From positions 5,862 through 69,861 of the forward strand of contig CAZGGG010000009.1 in NCBI GenBank assembly GCA_964525165.1: DNA of 64,000 nucleotides, given 5' to 3'. Source of the DNA: JAWLFI01 sp964525165 (GTDB lineage: Bacteria; Bacteroidota; Bacteroidia; Chitinophagales; Saprospiraceae). The position numbers were made by a program, and so were the translations under genes. The notes below the pieces were generated by a model. That model was given only the letters and a program-made list of their open reading frames with translations, had not been told where the DNA came from and searched no databases. Shown piece after piece: positions 1-8,673 of the stretch. Positions within the stretch are counted from its first letter, which is position 1, and every line of letters starts with the position of its first letter.

Positions 1-444
1 GAGATGATGATTCAGAATTTAAAAACGGATGAAAAATTTTCCATTTATGATATTGAATCGGATTATACCATTCTATACTTCTGGGATCCTGATTGCGGGC
101 ATTGTAAAAAAACAACACCTAAGGTGATTGATTTTTATAAAACCTATAAGGATAGTAGTATCTCTATCGTAGCTATATGTACCAAATTAAATACAGACGC
201 AAAACCCAAATGTTTGGAGTATATAGAGGGTAAGGAGGATATGGATTTATTCATTAATGCATTTGATCCGTTCTTAAGGTCACGATATAAGCAAAAGTAT
301 GATATCAGGTCTACGCCTAAAGTTTATATTTTGGATAAAGACAAGAACATACTTTTAAAGAATATAGGAGGTGAGCAGTTGAAAGAAGTTATGGATCAAG
401 TTCTTTCTCAAAATCGTTCAGATCAAAAATCGCAGATAAAATGA
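1..444 (+). CDS. Thioredoxin-like domain protein, C-terminal part (5' cut by window edge)
   Basis: The frame is open to base 1, so the true start probably lies upstream and only the last domain is visible. It is a thioredoxin fold with a CGHC redox motif about 30 residues in (context FWDPDCGHCKK) and a cis-proline motif (STPKVYIL) near residue 102. The WDPDCGHC context is typical of Bacteroidota periplasmic redoxins of the TlpA/ResA type and of the C-terminal domain of DUF5106 proteins, which would make the full protein longer than 400 residues. The inferred role is thiol-disulfide exchange in the periplasm; the substrate is unknown. It ends 7 bases before the LptF/LptG-like gene, so the two may be co-transcribed. 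Confidence 0.75.
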   Translation, partial: EMMIQNLKTDEKFSIYDIESDYTILYFWDPDCGHCKKTTPKVIDFYKTYKDSSISIVAICTKLNTDAKPKCLEYIEGKEDMDLFINAFDPFLRSRYKQKYDIRSTPKVYILDKDKNILLKNIGGEQLKEVMDQVLSQNRSDQKSQIK

Positions 445-451
445 CAAGTCT

Positions 452-1957
452 GTGAAGCAAGTAGACCGGTATATTCTTCAACAGATATTCCCACCTTTTC
501 TGTTATCCTTCTTTATAGCACTTTTTGTGTTGATGATGCAGGTGCTTTGGGTCTACATTGATAACATTATTGGTAAAGGAGTGAGTCTTTTTGAGATTCT
601 TGAAATGGTCGCCTACATGTCCGTTTCTTTAGTGCCCAGAGCTTTACCCTTAGCTGTGCTCATTTCCATGGTGATGGTCTTTGGGGGCTTATCAGAGCGG
701 TACGAGCTTGCAAGCATGAAAACCGCAGGGGTTTCTTTAACGCGGATTATGGCTTTTTCATTAGTATTTGGAGCACTGATTTCAGTCGGTAGTTATTATT
801 GCTCCAACAATGTAATTCCTATTACGAATCTCAAATTTATGACTCGATTGCAGGACATTAGCAATCAAAAACCTGCCCTAAGTCTGGAAGAAGGCATTTT
901 TAATGATGACTTTTCCGGGTATGCTATAAGAATTAATAAGAAAGGGGATGATGGTAAAAGTATAGAGGATGTGATGATCTATGATCATCGAAATGCCAGG
1001 CAAGGAATGGTCAATATCCTTACGGCAAAAAAGGGAGAAATGTACACGACTTCTGATAATAAGTATTTGGTGATGAAGCTATATAACGGTCATCAATTTC
1101 AAGAATTGGAAGAAGAAAGTGGAAAAAGAAATGATCCTATTATCCGTTCAGATTTCAACGAACTGACCAAACTCTTCGATTTATCTCAATTTGATTTAAA
1201 TAAGACCGACGAAGATCGTTATAAGTCTCTTGAAACAATGTTGAGTGCCGAACAACTGATAGCTGGAATTGACTCCTTGCAACAAGAATGGGAGGATAAT
1301 CTCAATCGGACTTCGGAAACACTGAATCCTCATTTGCCGAAAGGCAAATCTAATGAGAGCGAAAATCAGGTATTAAAAGGGAGTTTTACCCAGACTCAGC
1401 CATCGCTCAGACCAGCTGTTTCTGACAGCATTACGTCTTCCGACAGTACGGGGCATTTTGAAGAAGATACTTTGGTTTTAGGAGTATATCAATTGATACC
1501 TAAGGAGTATAAACTAAGATATTTGTCAAAGGCAGAAGGATTGGCCACCGGCAGATACAACAGTATACGTTCTGCCATCTTTAAGCTTGAAAGAATTGAA
1601 AAGTCATTATCAAGACATCAATACGAACTACACACGAAATTCTCCATTGCATTGATGTGTTTTATTTTTGTTTTAATTGGTGCACCTATGGGGGCCATCA
1701 TTCGTAAAGGAGGTTATGGGTACCCATTATTAGTCAGCATCATCTTTTTTATGGTTTATATCATATTATTCATCTTTACGCGTCAAGTGGCTAAGTCACA
1801 AACCATGGATGCGATTATAGCAGCATGGTTGCCGGATATTGTTATGTTTCCTATTGGACTCTATCTGACTTCGATGGCGAATCGGGATAGAAAATTTTCA
1901 GGACTCATTTCTGTAGGGATGTTGTTTAAAGGCTTATTCAAAAGGTCGAAATCTTAA
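452..1957 (+). CDS. LptF/LptG family lipopolysaccharide export permease
   Basis: 501 residues with a GTG start 7 bases after the previous stop. The protein has the YjgP/YjgQ layout: three N-terminal membrane segments (roughly residues 12-35, 55-85 and 98-122), a long soluble section (about 130-390) that corresponds to the periplasmic jellyroll, and three C-terminal membrane segments (about 395-475). The sequence PRALPLAVLISMVMVFGGL in the second hydrophobic block matches the family. LptF and LptG form the inner-membrane part of the LptB2FG exporter that lifts lipopolysaccharide onto the Lpt bridge. The middle section is rich in Ser, Glu and Asp between residues 265 and 345 and is longer than in Enterobacteria, which is usual in Bacteroidota. 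F and G cannot be separated from sequence alone. Confidence 0.85.
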   Translation: MKQVDRYILQQIFPPFLLSFFIALFVLMMQVLWVYIDNIIGKGVSLFEILEMVAYMSVSLVPRALPLAVLISMVMVFGGLSERYELASMKTAGVSLTRIMAFSLVFGALISVGSYYCSNNVIPITNLKFMTRLQDISNQKPALSLEEGIFNDDFSGYAIRINKKGDDGKSIEDVMIYDHRNARQGMVNILTAKKGEMYTTSDNKYLVMKLYNGHQFQELEEESGKRNDPIIRSDFNELTKLFDLSQFDLNKTDEDRYKSLETMLSAEQLIAGIDSLQQEWEDNLNRTSETLNPHLPKGKSNESENQVLKGSFTQTQPSLRPAVSDSITSSDSTGHFEEDTLVLGVYQLIPKEYKLRYLSKAEGLATGRYNSIRSAIFKLERIEKSLSRHQYELHTKFSIALMCFIFVLIGAPMGAIIRKGGYGYPLLVSIIFFMVYIILFIFTRQVAKSQTMDAIIAAWLPDIVMFPIGLYLTSMANRDRKFSGLISVGMLFKGLFKRSKS

Positions 1958-1962
1958 CGCTT

Positions 1963-2625
1963 ATGAATAAAGTTCTTAAATCATTCTTTCATAAATACCA
2001 GACTTTCCTTGTTATTTATCTTGCTCTTCTCCTGCTTGCTAGCATCATCTTACTTAGGTTGAATCAAGGTGATTTTGTCATATGGTGGGGAACTTTTCGC
2101 TCTTCGTTTTGGACGGCCTATTTTCGATTTACCAATTTATTAGGGGAAGAGTACGCTTTCATTGCTTTTGGGGTGTTTTACTTGTGGAAATTGCCCTACA
2201 GAGCCATTGGAGTGGCACTGACAGGAATCTTTGTGAGTCTGCTGACTCAGGTGGCAAAAGCTTACTTCGCAGCTCCACGTCCAAAAATATACTTGGAAGA
2301 GCAATTGAGTCAAATAAACTTAGTGGATGGTTGGCATGTAGTTTCTGGATATAATTCATTTCCTTCCGGGCATACCAGTGCCGGATTTGCATTGGCGGCA
2401 TTTTTATGTTTCTATATACCTCAGTCAAAGATTTTGCAAGGAGTCTTAATTGTTGCTGCTGCTTCAGTGGGGGTCGCCAGAGTATATAGTGCAAATCATT
2501 TTTTGATAGACATTGTGTATGGAAGTGGAGTAGGAGTCATAGTAGGTTTCCTAATTGCCCATTATACGGAAATAATGATTCCTGATGCATGGAAGCGTTT
2601 TCGATGGATGCGTTCAGGGAATTAA
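1963..2625 (+). CDS. PAP2 superfamily membrane phosphatase
   Basis: 220 residues, five to six hydrophobic segments. All three parts of the PAP2 phosphatase signature are visible: KAYFAAPRP at residues 99-107 (Lys and Arg-Pro), PSGHTSAGFA with catalytic His137, and R173-x5-H179-x3-D183. The family removes phosphate from lipids such as phosphatidic acid, undecaprenyl pyrophosphate or lipid A; the substrate here is not decidable. It follows the LptF/LptG gene by 5 bases, which fits a lipid or lipid A role but is only context. Its TAA stop shares a four-base TTAA with the stop of the convergent xseB. Confidence 0.8.
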   Translation: MNKVLKSFFHKYQTFLVIYLALLLLASIILLRLNQGDFVIWWGTFRSSFWTAYFRFTNLLGEEYAFIAFGVFYLWKLPYRAIGVALTGIFVSLLTQVAKAYFAAPRPKIYLEEQLSQINLVDGWHVVSGYNSFPSGHTSAGFALAAFLCFYIPQSKILQGVLIVAAASVGVARVYSANHFLIDIVYGSGVGVIVGFLIAHYTEIMIPDAWKRFRWMRSGN

Positions 2626-2822
2626 TTATCTAATAGATCTTCAATAGCCTTTTGGCTTGACAATAGCTTTTGTTCACAATGCTCGATGAGCGCTTTTGCA
2701 TCTTTCACATGTTGCTCAATTTTTTCAAGAGAGATATCATTAGATTCTAAATCGTTCAATATCAATCGGAGCTTTTCTTTCGCCTCATCATATCCTAGTT
2801 TCTTAATCTCGCTTGCTTTCAT
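2622..2822 (-). CDS. xseB: Exodeoxyribonuclease VII small subunit
   Basis: 66 residues, helical, with the XseB pattern (YDEAKEKLRLILNDLES near the start, then a second helix with EHCEQKL). XseB coats the coiled coil of XseA to form exonuclease VII, which degrades single-stranded DNA to oligonucleotides in the cytoplasm. It overlaps the end of xseA by 20 bases on the same strand, so both subunits are made from one message. The length is normal for the family (60-85 residues). Confidence 0.88.
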   Translation of the reverse strand: MKASEIKKLGYDEAKEKLRLILNDLESNDISLEKIEQHVKDAKALIEHCEQKLLSSQKAIEDLLDN

Positions 2823-4044
2823 AGTTCGAAATTGTCATTTTACCATTTAAAAACTTAAAACGGATATCATTTTTAACATCCCAATCATCAATTGAATGAA
2901 TAGGTTTCCCCTCTTGTTCTGCTAAAATGAATCCCTTTGATAATATTGTATAGGGGTTGATATAATTGAATTTATCAGCCAATCTTTCAAGAGCATGAGT
3001 TTCCTTCTGCAGCGAGTAGCTCGCAATATTTTTTAGCTTCATTCTGTCTTCTTGAAGAATATATTTCGCTCTCTCTAATCTATTTTGAATCAATAAGCCT
3101 AATTGAATTTGTAGTTTTTCCAGTCTTGATAATTTTCGCTCTATTTGGTAGGCAGCAGCTCTTTCAATTTTCAATTTTGATTCATGAATGCTAGCGATGA
3201 AATTGAGGTTATGATTCAAAATAGCTTCAGCGACGGCCGTAGGAGTTTTAAAGGCCGTATGTGCCACTATCTCTGTAATAGACTCGTCTATTTCATGACC
3301 AATTCCTGCATAAACTGGCAGCGCACTATTCGCTATACGCTCTGCTATAGCTAGATTATCAAAGTAACTCAAGTCAATCTTGCTTCCCCCGCCTCTGATA
3401 ATTACAATGAGATCGAATTCATTTTTTTGTTTATTAATTTCATGTAATTGAGCACACACCTCTTCTTCCACTTTATCACCTTGCATTGCTGCTTGAAATA
3501 ATGTATAGTTCACTTTCAAGTGGTAAGGATTACCTTTGATACTACTAATAAAATCAGCTAAACCCGCAGCCGATTCTGAAGATATCACAGCAATATTTTG
3601 AATCACGCTTGGTATGGGAATACTTTTATTAGGTTGGATGAGCCCTCTTTTTTTAATGGCCTCCAGGATTTTCGCTCTTCTGGACGCAAAAGCACCCATG
3701 GTATAGGAAGGGTCGATCCGGCTTATTTGAAACTTCAGACCATACAATTCATGATATTCAACTTTAAGGTTCATTTGTATTTCCAATCCTTCCGTAAGGA
3801 TTTCGTCAAGAATATCTCCATACTGAGTTTTGAGTTTAGATCGAGTGCCTTTCCAGAGTACTGCTTGTGCTTTCGCAATAATGGTATCTGTTTCTTCTGA
3901 CTTTTCAACCAATTCAATATAGGTGTGACCTCTATGGATATTTACTTTTGCTAATTCAGCTACCACTTGAATTTCTTCATTAAAGTTCAATACCATGACT
4001 TTTTTAATGAAGTGTTGTAATTCGAAAAGACTTAATGATTTCAT
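2803..4044 (-). CDS. xseA: Exodeoxyribonuclease VII large subunit
   Basis: 413 residues. The N-terminal OB-fold (about 1-105) precedes the catalytic domain, which shows VIIRGGGSKIDLSYFDN and YAGIGHEIDESITEIVAH; a coiled-coil section follows (about 280-370). Together with XseB it digests single-stranded DNA from both ends and takes part in repair and mutation avoidance. Length and motif order are those of a complete family member. The gene lies downstream of sucC but a hairpin with a T-tract separates them, so it is probably transcribed on its own together with xseB. Confidence 0.93.
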   Translation of the reverse strand: MKSLSLFELQHFIKKVMVLNFNEEIQVVAELAKVNIHRGHTYIELVEKSEETDTIIAKAQAVLWKGTRSKLKTQYGDILDEILTEGLEIQMNLKVEYHELYGLKFQISRIDPSYTMGAFASRRAKILEAIKKRGLIQPNKSIPIPSVIQNIAVISSESAAGLADFISSIKGNPYHLKVNYTLFQAAMQGDKVEEEVCAQLHEINKQKNEFDLIVIIRGGGSKIDLSYFDNLAIAERIANSALPVYAGIGHEIDESITEIVAHTAFKTPTAVAEAILNHNLNFIASIHESKLKIERAAAYQIERKLSRLEKLQIQLGLLIQNRLERAKYILQEDRMKLKNIASYSLQKETHALERLADKFNYINPYTILSKGFILAEQEGKPIHSIDDWDVKNDIRFKFLNGKMTISNYESKRD

Positions 4045-4050
4045 ATCCTA

Positions 4051-4090
4051 AAAATACGAAGAGGAATGTTGCTTCGCATCATTCCTCTTC
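4051..4090 (-). terminator. Rho-independent terminator after sucC
   Basis: An 11-bp perfect stem (GAAGAGGAATG at 4058-4068 pairing with CATTCCTCTTC at 4080-4090) with an 11-base loop is followed on the minus strand by GTATTTTTAGG. It lies between the sucC stop and the xseA start and should end the sucC transcript. Confidence 0.7.
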
Positions 4091-4115
4091 TAGTCCTTTA
4101 CCAGATAAGGTATAT

Positions 4116-5318
4116 TTAAGCAAGTACTTCTTGTACCAAATCGGCAGCTTCCTGCAACAAGATTGCAGAGTGTACCTCTAATCCGGATTCATCAATAATT
4201 TGCTTTGCTTCTTCGGCATTGGTGCCTTGCAAGCGCACAATGATAGGTACCTCGATATTGCCAAGGTTCTTGTAGGCATCGACAACTCCTTGAGCCACGC
4301 GATCGCAGCGAACAATACCGCCAAAGATGTTGATTAAAATAGCTTTCACTTTTTCATCTCTCAAAATAATTCTGAACGCTTGTTCTACACGTTCTGCATT
4401 TGCGGTACCTCCGACATCTAAGAAGTTTGCCGGATCGCCTCCTGATAGTTTAATGATATCCATAGTCGCCATAGCCAGTCCGGCTCCGTTGACCATGCAT
4501 CCAACATTTCCATCAAGATTTACATAGTTTAAACCAAAACTTTTGGCTTCTACTTCAACCGGATCTTCCTCACTTGTATCTCTCATCTCGGCGATATCCT
4601 TGTGTCGGAACAATGAATTGTCATCAATAGTCACCTTGCAATCTACCGCCAGAATACGATCATCTGAAGTTTTTAAACATGGGTTAATTTCGAATAGAGA
4701 AGCGTCGGAAGAAGTAAATGCTTTATAAAGGCTTGAAATAAACCGAGTCATTTCTTTAAAAGCTTTACCGCTCAAGCCTAAATTGAAAGCTACCTTGCGA
4801 GCTTGAAATCCTTGGAGCCCTAGGGTGGGGTGTATGTATTCTTTATAGACTTTTTCCGGTGTCTCCTCTGCTACAGCTTCAATATCCATTCCTCCTTCAG
4901 TAGAATAGATAATGACATTTTGCTTTCTTTCACGATCCATTAAGATCGAGATATAGTATTCCTCACATGCGTCGAAATCCGGGGCATAGGCATCTTCAGC
5001 AATGAGAATTTTCTGCACCAATTTTCCGGGTCCGTTTAATCCTCCCGGAGTTTGAGGTGTTTTTAGATGCATCCCTAATATATTTCCCGCATGCTCTTTG
5101 AATTCTTCTATGCCAGTAGCGAGTTTAACTCCTCCACCTTTACCTCTTCCACCGGCATGTATCTGTGCTTTCACGACTACAGTATCATTGTTGGTGTTTT
5201 GGCTCATCGTTTCATAAGCCTTGAGGGCATCTTCCATATTTTCGGCTACAATTCCCTCTTGGATATTGACTCCGTATTGCTTTAGTAATTCTTTACCTTG
5301 ATATTCATGCAAATTCAT
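4116..5318 (-). CDS. sucC: Succinyl-CoA ligase (ADP-forming) beta subunit
   Basis: About 400 residues beginning MNLHEYQGKELLKQYGV, the classic SucC start. The ATP-grasp domain carries the GGRGKGGGVK loop; the C-terminal ligase domain carries NIFGGIVRCD and VRLQGTNAEEAK. SucC pairs with SucD to convert succinyl-CoA to succinate with phosphorylation of ADP or GDP in the TCA cycle; sucD is not in this window. I chose 5318 rather than the TTG 27 bases upstream because that TTG lies inside a TACATTTG promoter motif (5343-5350), and 5318 is where homology begins. Confidence 0.95.
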   Translation of the reverse strand: MNLHEYQGKELLKQYGVNIQEGIVAENMEDALKAYETMSQNTNNDTVVVKAQIHAGGRGKGGGVKLATGIEEFKEHAGNILGMHLKTPQTPGGLNGPGKLVQKILIAEDAYAPDFDACEEYYISILMDRERKQNVIIYSTEGGMDIEAVAEETPEKVYKEYIHPTLGLQGFQARKVAFNLGLSGKAFKEMTRFISSLYKAFTSSDASLFEINPCLKTSDDRILAVDCKVTIDDNSLFRHKDIAEMRDTSEEDPVEVEAKSFGLNYVNLDGNVGCMVNGAGLAMATMDIIKLSGGDPANFLDVGGTANAERVEQAFRIILRDEKVKAILINIFGGIVRCDRVAQGVVDAYKNLGNIEVPIIVRLQGTNAEEAKQIIDESGLEVHSAILLQEAADLVQEVLA

Positions 5319-5342
5319 AGGTTCCGCTTTATAGTTTGTGCT

Positions 5343-5350
5343 CAAATGTA
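5343..5350 (-). promoter_or_regulatory. Bacteroidota -7 promoter element for sucC
   Basis: The minus strand reads TACATTTG, an exact match to the TAnnTTTG -7 element known from Bacteroidota. It sits about 25 bases before the sucC ATG and directly behind the T-tract of the upstream terminator. No clear -33 TTG was seen. Confidence 0.6.
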
Positions 5351-5352
5351 AT

Positions 5353-5387
5353 AAAAAAAAGGCTGTTTGGGGATCCCTAAACAGCCT
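5353..5387 (-). terminator. Rho-independent terminator after the M43 protease gene
   Basis: AGGCTGTTT (5360-5368) pairs with AAACAGCCT (5379-5387); on the minus strand eight T residues follow at 5360-5353. The centre also contains the palindrome GGGATCCC. It ends the M43 protease transcript just before the sucC promoter. Confidence 0.85.
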
Positions 5388-5410
5388 AGACTTCTAACAA
5401 TTATATTGTC

Positions 5411-6948
5411 TTATGGCAACAATAGTTTTTTGCTGATTGTGCCAGACTCATCCCTGTAATTCAGGATATAAACACCGGAAGTAAGATTGGTTAAAATCAA
5501 GCTCCAATCATTAAAACCATTGATGGTTTGAGTCTTTTGACTGTACACCAGTTGGCCATTTAAATTAGTTATGGTTATTTGCCCAATAGATGCATAATTA
5601 GATCGATAAGTTAAATTCACTTTCTCTCCTTTCATTATAGGATTAGGATAGACAGAGAATAGATCAGATGCAATAGGCTGTATGGAGGATACCGGATCTT
5701 GTGCCTCTACCAAGTATTCATCACTGAAATCTTCACACGTAAATAGTGCATTGAAAGGTTTTACACGCCATTCATAAAAGGATCCTTTCTCAAAAAAGTC
5801 AATATTGATAAAGGTATCCGATAAGAAGAATCTATAGTCCGGAGGGGTAGCGAATGGGAGGCGTTTGGTGATTTCTATTAAATAATGAGTGGCATTTTCG
5901 ACAGTTTTCCAACTCAAAGTTGCGTCATCAAACTGTACGATTTCTCCATCAAATCCAGCGGTAGGTTCGAAATCATTTTCATCAAAGTTTATAGCCTCAG
6001 GGATGGGATTATTAGAAATGAGCCCACTTCTTTGATTATTAATATTCCATATCATAGCATCCGTTTGCTCATCCGAAAAGAATCGAGCGCATCTGTCATT
6101 TGCGTAGCTCATGATATTTCTTCCGTCTACTAAGAAGGTCACAGAATCAGGATCCATTAATGAGTCCGGGCTGTTAAAACCTCTACAAGTCCAACGGNNN
6201 NNNNNNNGAAACTCAAGTAGTCTGCTTCTGTATCACAAAAACCATCTGCTGCAGTTTCACAATTGGAACCATCTGCTTTTTCAACATCCCTGCCTCCTAT
6301 TCTTGTGGGGGCTACTTCACCATATTCATAATCAGTCCCTTCCCAACCAACGAATGTATGTGGTAATGAAAAGAAATGGCCAAGTTCATGTGACCAGGTA
6401 GTATTGTCTGCACCTAGGCAGCCTTTGCTTAAAGCTACAGCATTTCCTTGTGATGAATAATAACCACAGTTTCCGGCAGGGTTAGAAACGATATAACAAT
6501 TCACAAATCCGTTTACATTATTCAACGACATCATCTGGCGTCCAATCGTAAAACCGTGATCATTATATCGGTCATTAGCAATGTAATTGATTTCGTCATC
6601 CATTTCCATGAGGATGCCTGACTGAATCATATCTTCATTGAGTTTGCAAACACTCTCTAAAAGTTGATCAAGTCCATAAAAACCTTCTCCTTGATCCGTT
6701 CCTACTAAATGGACCTTCATACGAATGAAGACCGTATCATTTTGATTTCTAAACTGAATGTCTGATTTCTGTGCTCTATATTCAATTAAAGCCGGAGAAA
6801 TCTCTCCTGGTGTTCCGCAGGGATGAAGGTTTTGCGCCTGAAGAGAAGCGTTAAACAATAGGCCCATGGTCAATATGGACAAAATTGATAGTGTGTTGAA
6901 TCGTTTCTTCAAAATGTTCTTTGTTTTAAATGTCACTTGTATAAGCAT
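5411..6948 (-). CDS. Secreted M43 (pappalysin-like) metalloprotease with T9SS type A sorting domain, interrupted by an assembly gap
   Basis: One gene in two frame-shifted halves around ten Ns at 6198-6207. The N-terminal half has a signal peptide, then the zinc motif HELGHFFSLPH, Cys pairs and CDTEADYLSF. The C-terminal half opens with RWTCRGFNSPDSLMDPDS and contains NIMSY, the Met-turn of M43 peptidases, followed by a beta-rich domain and a T9SS sorting domain (VYPNPIMKGEKVNL to the end SGTISKKLLLP). The expected product is an exported zinc endopeptidase anchored or released by type IX secretion. YLSF and RWTC are normally almost contiguous in this family, so the real gap is short. A TATTTTTG promoter element precedes the start and a strong terminator follows. 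Confidence 0.85.
6198..6207. other. Assembly gap (10 N) inside the M43 protease gene
   Basis: Ten Ns. The reading frame differs on the two sides, so the ten is a placeholder. Family comparison suggests only a few codons are missing. Confidence 0.95.
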
Positions 6949-6964
6949 GCTATCGTGAGAAACG

Positions 6965-6972
6965 CAAAAATA
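6965..6972 (-). promoter_or_regulatory. Putative -7 promoter element for the M43 protease gene
   Basis: The minus strand reads TATTTTTG, matching TAnnTTTG, 17 bases before the ATG at 6948. A TTTTG occurs 14 bases further upstream, closer than the usual -33 distance. Confidence 0.45.
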
Positions 6973-7048
6973 GAAAATTTAATTTCCAAAAGCTTTTCTT
7001 AGCATTCAATAATTCCTCATTTATAAAACCTTTTGCTGCGGGAATCCT

Positions 7049-7056
7049 TACATTTG
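7049..7056 (+). promoter_or_regulatory. Putative -7 promoter element for mdh
   Basis: TACATTTG matches TAnnTTTG exactly and lies 37 bases before the ATG at 7093. Its position rules out the more upstream in-frame start at 7033. Confidence 0.55.
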
Positions 7057-7092
7057 CAGCAAAATTATTTTAGACACCAAAAAGAACATTCA

Positions 7093-8022
7093 ATGCGTAA
7101 AGTAACGGTAGTGGGTGCGGGTAATGTTGGAGCGACAGTAGCCAACGTTTTAGCGCACAAAGACTTAATTGAGGAAGTAGTTTTGTTGGATATTAAAGGT
7201 GACATGGCAAGAGGAAAAGCTCTTGATTCATGGCAGCAAGCCTCTGTAGACTACTATAGTACCCGATTGAAAGGTACAGAAGATTATGCGGATACAGCTG
7301 ATTCAGAAGTTGTTGTAATCACTGCGGGTATACCGAGAAAACCTGGAATGAGCAGAGATGATTTGATTTCTACAAATGCAGGTATCGTTACTGACGTTAC
7401 GAATAACATTCTAAAATACAGCAAGAATCCAATTATCATTGTTGTTTCGAATCCTTTGGATGTCATGACCTATGCCGCACACCAAGCTTCCGGCTTGGAT
7501 AGCTCAAGAGTTTTTGGGATGGCAGGAATATTAGATACGGCTCGATACAGAGCTTTCCTTGCATCAGAAATCAATACTTCTCCCAAAGATATACAAGCTG
7601 TGTTGATGGGTGGTCACGGAGACACTATGGTACCACTCCCCAGATATACTACAGTTGCAGGTATTCCTGTTACAGAATTGATAGAAGAGGAGAAATTAAA
7701 TGCAATTATCGAACGCACTAAAATGGGTGGGGGAGAATTAGTAAAATTAATGGGGACTTCTGCTTGGTATGCTCCCGGTGCAGCTGCTGCACAAATGGTT
7801 GAAGCCATCCTTAAGAATGAAAATAGGATTTTCCCTTGTTGCGTTAAGTTAAATGGTGAATATGGCTTGAAAGATATTTTCTTGGGAGTTCCTGTTAAGC
7901 TTTCTTCAAACGGTATAGAACAAATTATTGAGCTAGACCTAAATGAAGAAGAAAAGTCATTATTAAATACTTCTGCAGAGCATGTAAAGTCTGTTATGGA
8001 CGTTTATGATAATATGAAGTAA
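7093..8022 (+). CDS. mdh: Malate dehydrogenase (NAD-dependent, LDH-like type)
   Basis: 309 residues starting MRKVTVVGAGNVGATVANVL. Visible features are the Rossmann motif GAGNVG, the mobile loop GIPRKPGMSRDDL that carries the substrate-binding arginines, VVSNPLDVMTYAAH, and the catalytic GGHGDTMVP. The arginine in the loop and the tetramer-type length point to malate rather than lactate. It oxidises malate to oxaloacetate in the TCA cycle. The start at 7093 is preferred over 7033 because homology begins here and a TACATTTG promoter element lies between the two. A hairpin follows the stop. Confidence 0.95.
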   Translation: MRKVTVVGAGNVGATVANVLAHKDLIEEVVLLDIKGDMARGKALDSWQQASVDYYSTRLKGTEDYADTADSEVVVITAGIPRKPGMSRDDLISTNAGIVTDVTNNILKYSKNPIIIVVSNPLDVMTYAAHQASGLDSSRVFGMAGILDTARYRAFLASEINTSPKDIQAVLMGGHGDTMVPLPRYTTVAGIPVTELIEEEKLNAIIERTKMGGGELVKLMGTSAWYAPGAAAAQMVEAILKNENRIFPCCVKLNGEYGLKDIFLGVPVKLSSNGIEQIIELDLNEEEKSLLNTSAEHVKSVMDVYDNMK

Positions 8023-8028
8023 TGGAGA

Positions 8029-8056
8029 TGTGTGGGATCTTTCCGGATCCCACACA
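8029..8056 (+). terminator. Hairpin after mdh, probable terminator
   Basis: TGTGTGGGATC (8029-8039) and GATCCCACACA (8046-8056) form an 11-bp perfect stem with a six-base loop. Only a weak T-run (ATTTTC) follows, so termination could be partial. Confidence 0.6.
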
Positions 8057-8092
8057 AACTATTTTCACTGATTGCTCGTTTAACCTTTGATT

Positions 8093-8647
8093 ATGAAGAA
8101 CTCTATCAATATTTCTCGAGCGCTTAGCCGCATGAAAACCAACAAAGGTCGTTCAGTGGACGAATTATCTGCACAAAAGCCTGTTTTATTGGTTTTCCTT
8201 AGAAATTTCGGCTGTACATTTTGCCGTCAGGCACTCAGCGATATCCGCAGAGATAGAGAACTCATCCAAAAGAATAATACACAAATAGTATTGGTACATC
8301 TTAATGATGAAGCTGTGACGCAGAAATATATGCAGCGATATGAATTAATGGATGTAGAACGTGTGATGGACAAACACATGAAATTCTATGCTGACTTTGG
8401 ATTGGTCAAAGGGAATTTCAAACAACTATTTGGTCTGCAGAACTGGATTAAAGGTTTTGAATCTGCAGTGGTAAATGGTCATGGAATTAGTCCACCGATC
8501 GGAGATGGTTTACAAATGCCGGGAGTGTTTCTGATTGATCAAGGCCAAGTAGTAAATGAATTTATTCATAAGTCAGCATCTGATCGGCCGGACTATGTTC
8601 AGCTTTCTGTTATCAATAAGAAAACAAGCTCAACTCCTGTTTCATAG
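8093..8647 (+). CDS. Peroxiredoxin-like (AhpC/TSA family, PRX-like2) protein
   Basis: 184 residues from the ATG at 8093. The fold is thioredoxin-like with VFLRNFGCTFCRQ, giving a CxxC at residues 41-44, and a C-terminal MPGVFLIDQGQVVNEF strand pattern. The spacing fits the SelL/PRX-like2 group of AhpC/TSA proteins rather than classic AhpC. The expected role is a cytoplasmic thiol peroxidase or redoxin; there is no signal peptide. It stands after the mdh hairpin and 26 bases ahead of an unknown secreted protein. The substrate is unknown. Confidence 0.7.
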   Translation: MKNSINISRALSRMKTNKGRSVDELSAQKPVLLVFLRNFGCTFCRQALSDIRRDRELIQKNNTQIVLVHLNDEAVTQKYMQRYELMDVERVMDKHMKFYADFGLVKGNFKQLFGLQNWIKGFESAVVNGHGISPPIGDGLQMPGVFLIDQGQVVNEFIHKSASDRPDYVQLSVINKKTSSTPVS

Positions 8648-8673
8648 TTTGTTTGGTGGATAATCTAATCCGA

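Noticed and set aside
5319..5345. Upstream TTG start for sucC
   Set aside because: It lies inside the -7 element and homologues begin MNLHEYQGKE.
7033..7092. Upstream in-frame extension of malate dehydrogenase
   Set aside because: The extension contains the TACATTTG promoter element, and homologues begin at MRKVTVVGAGN.
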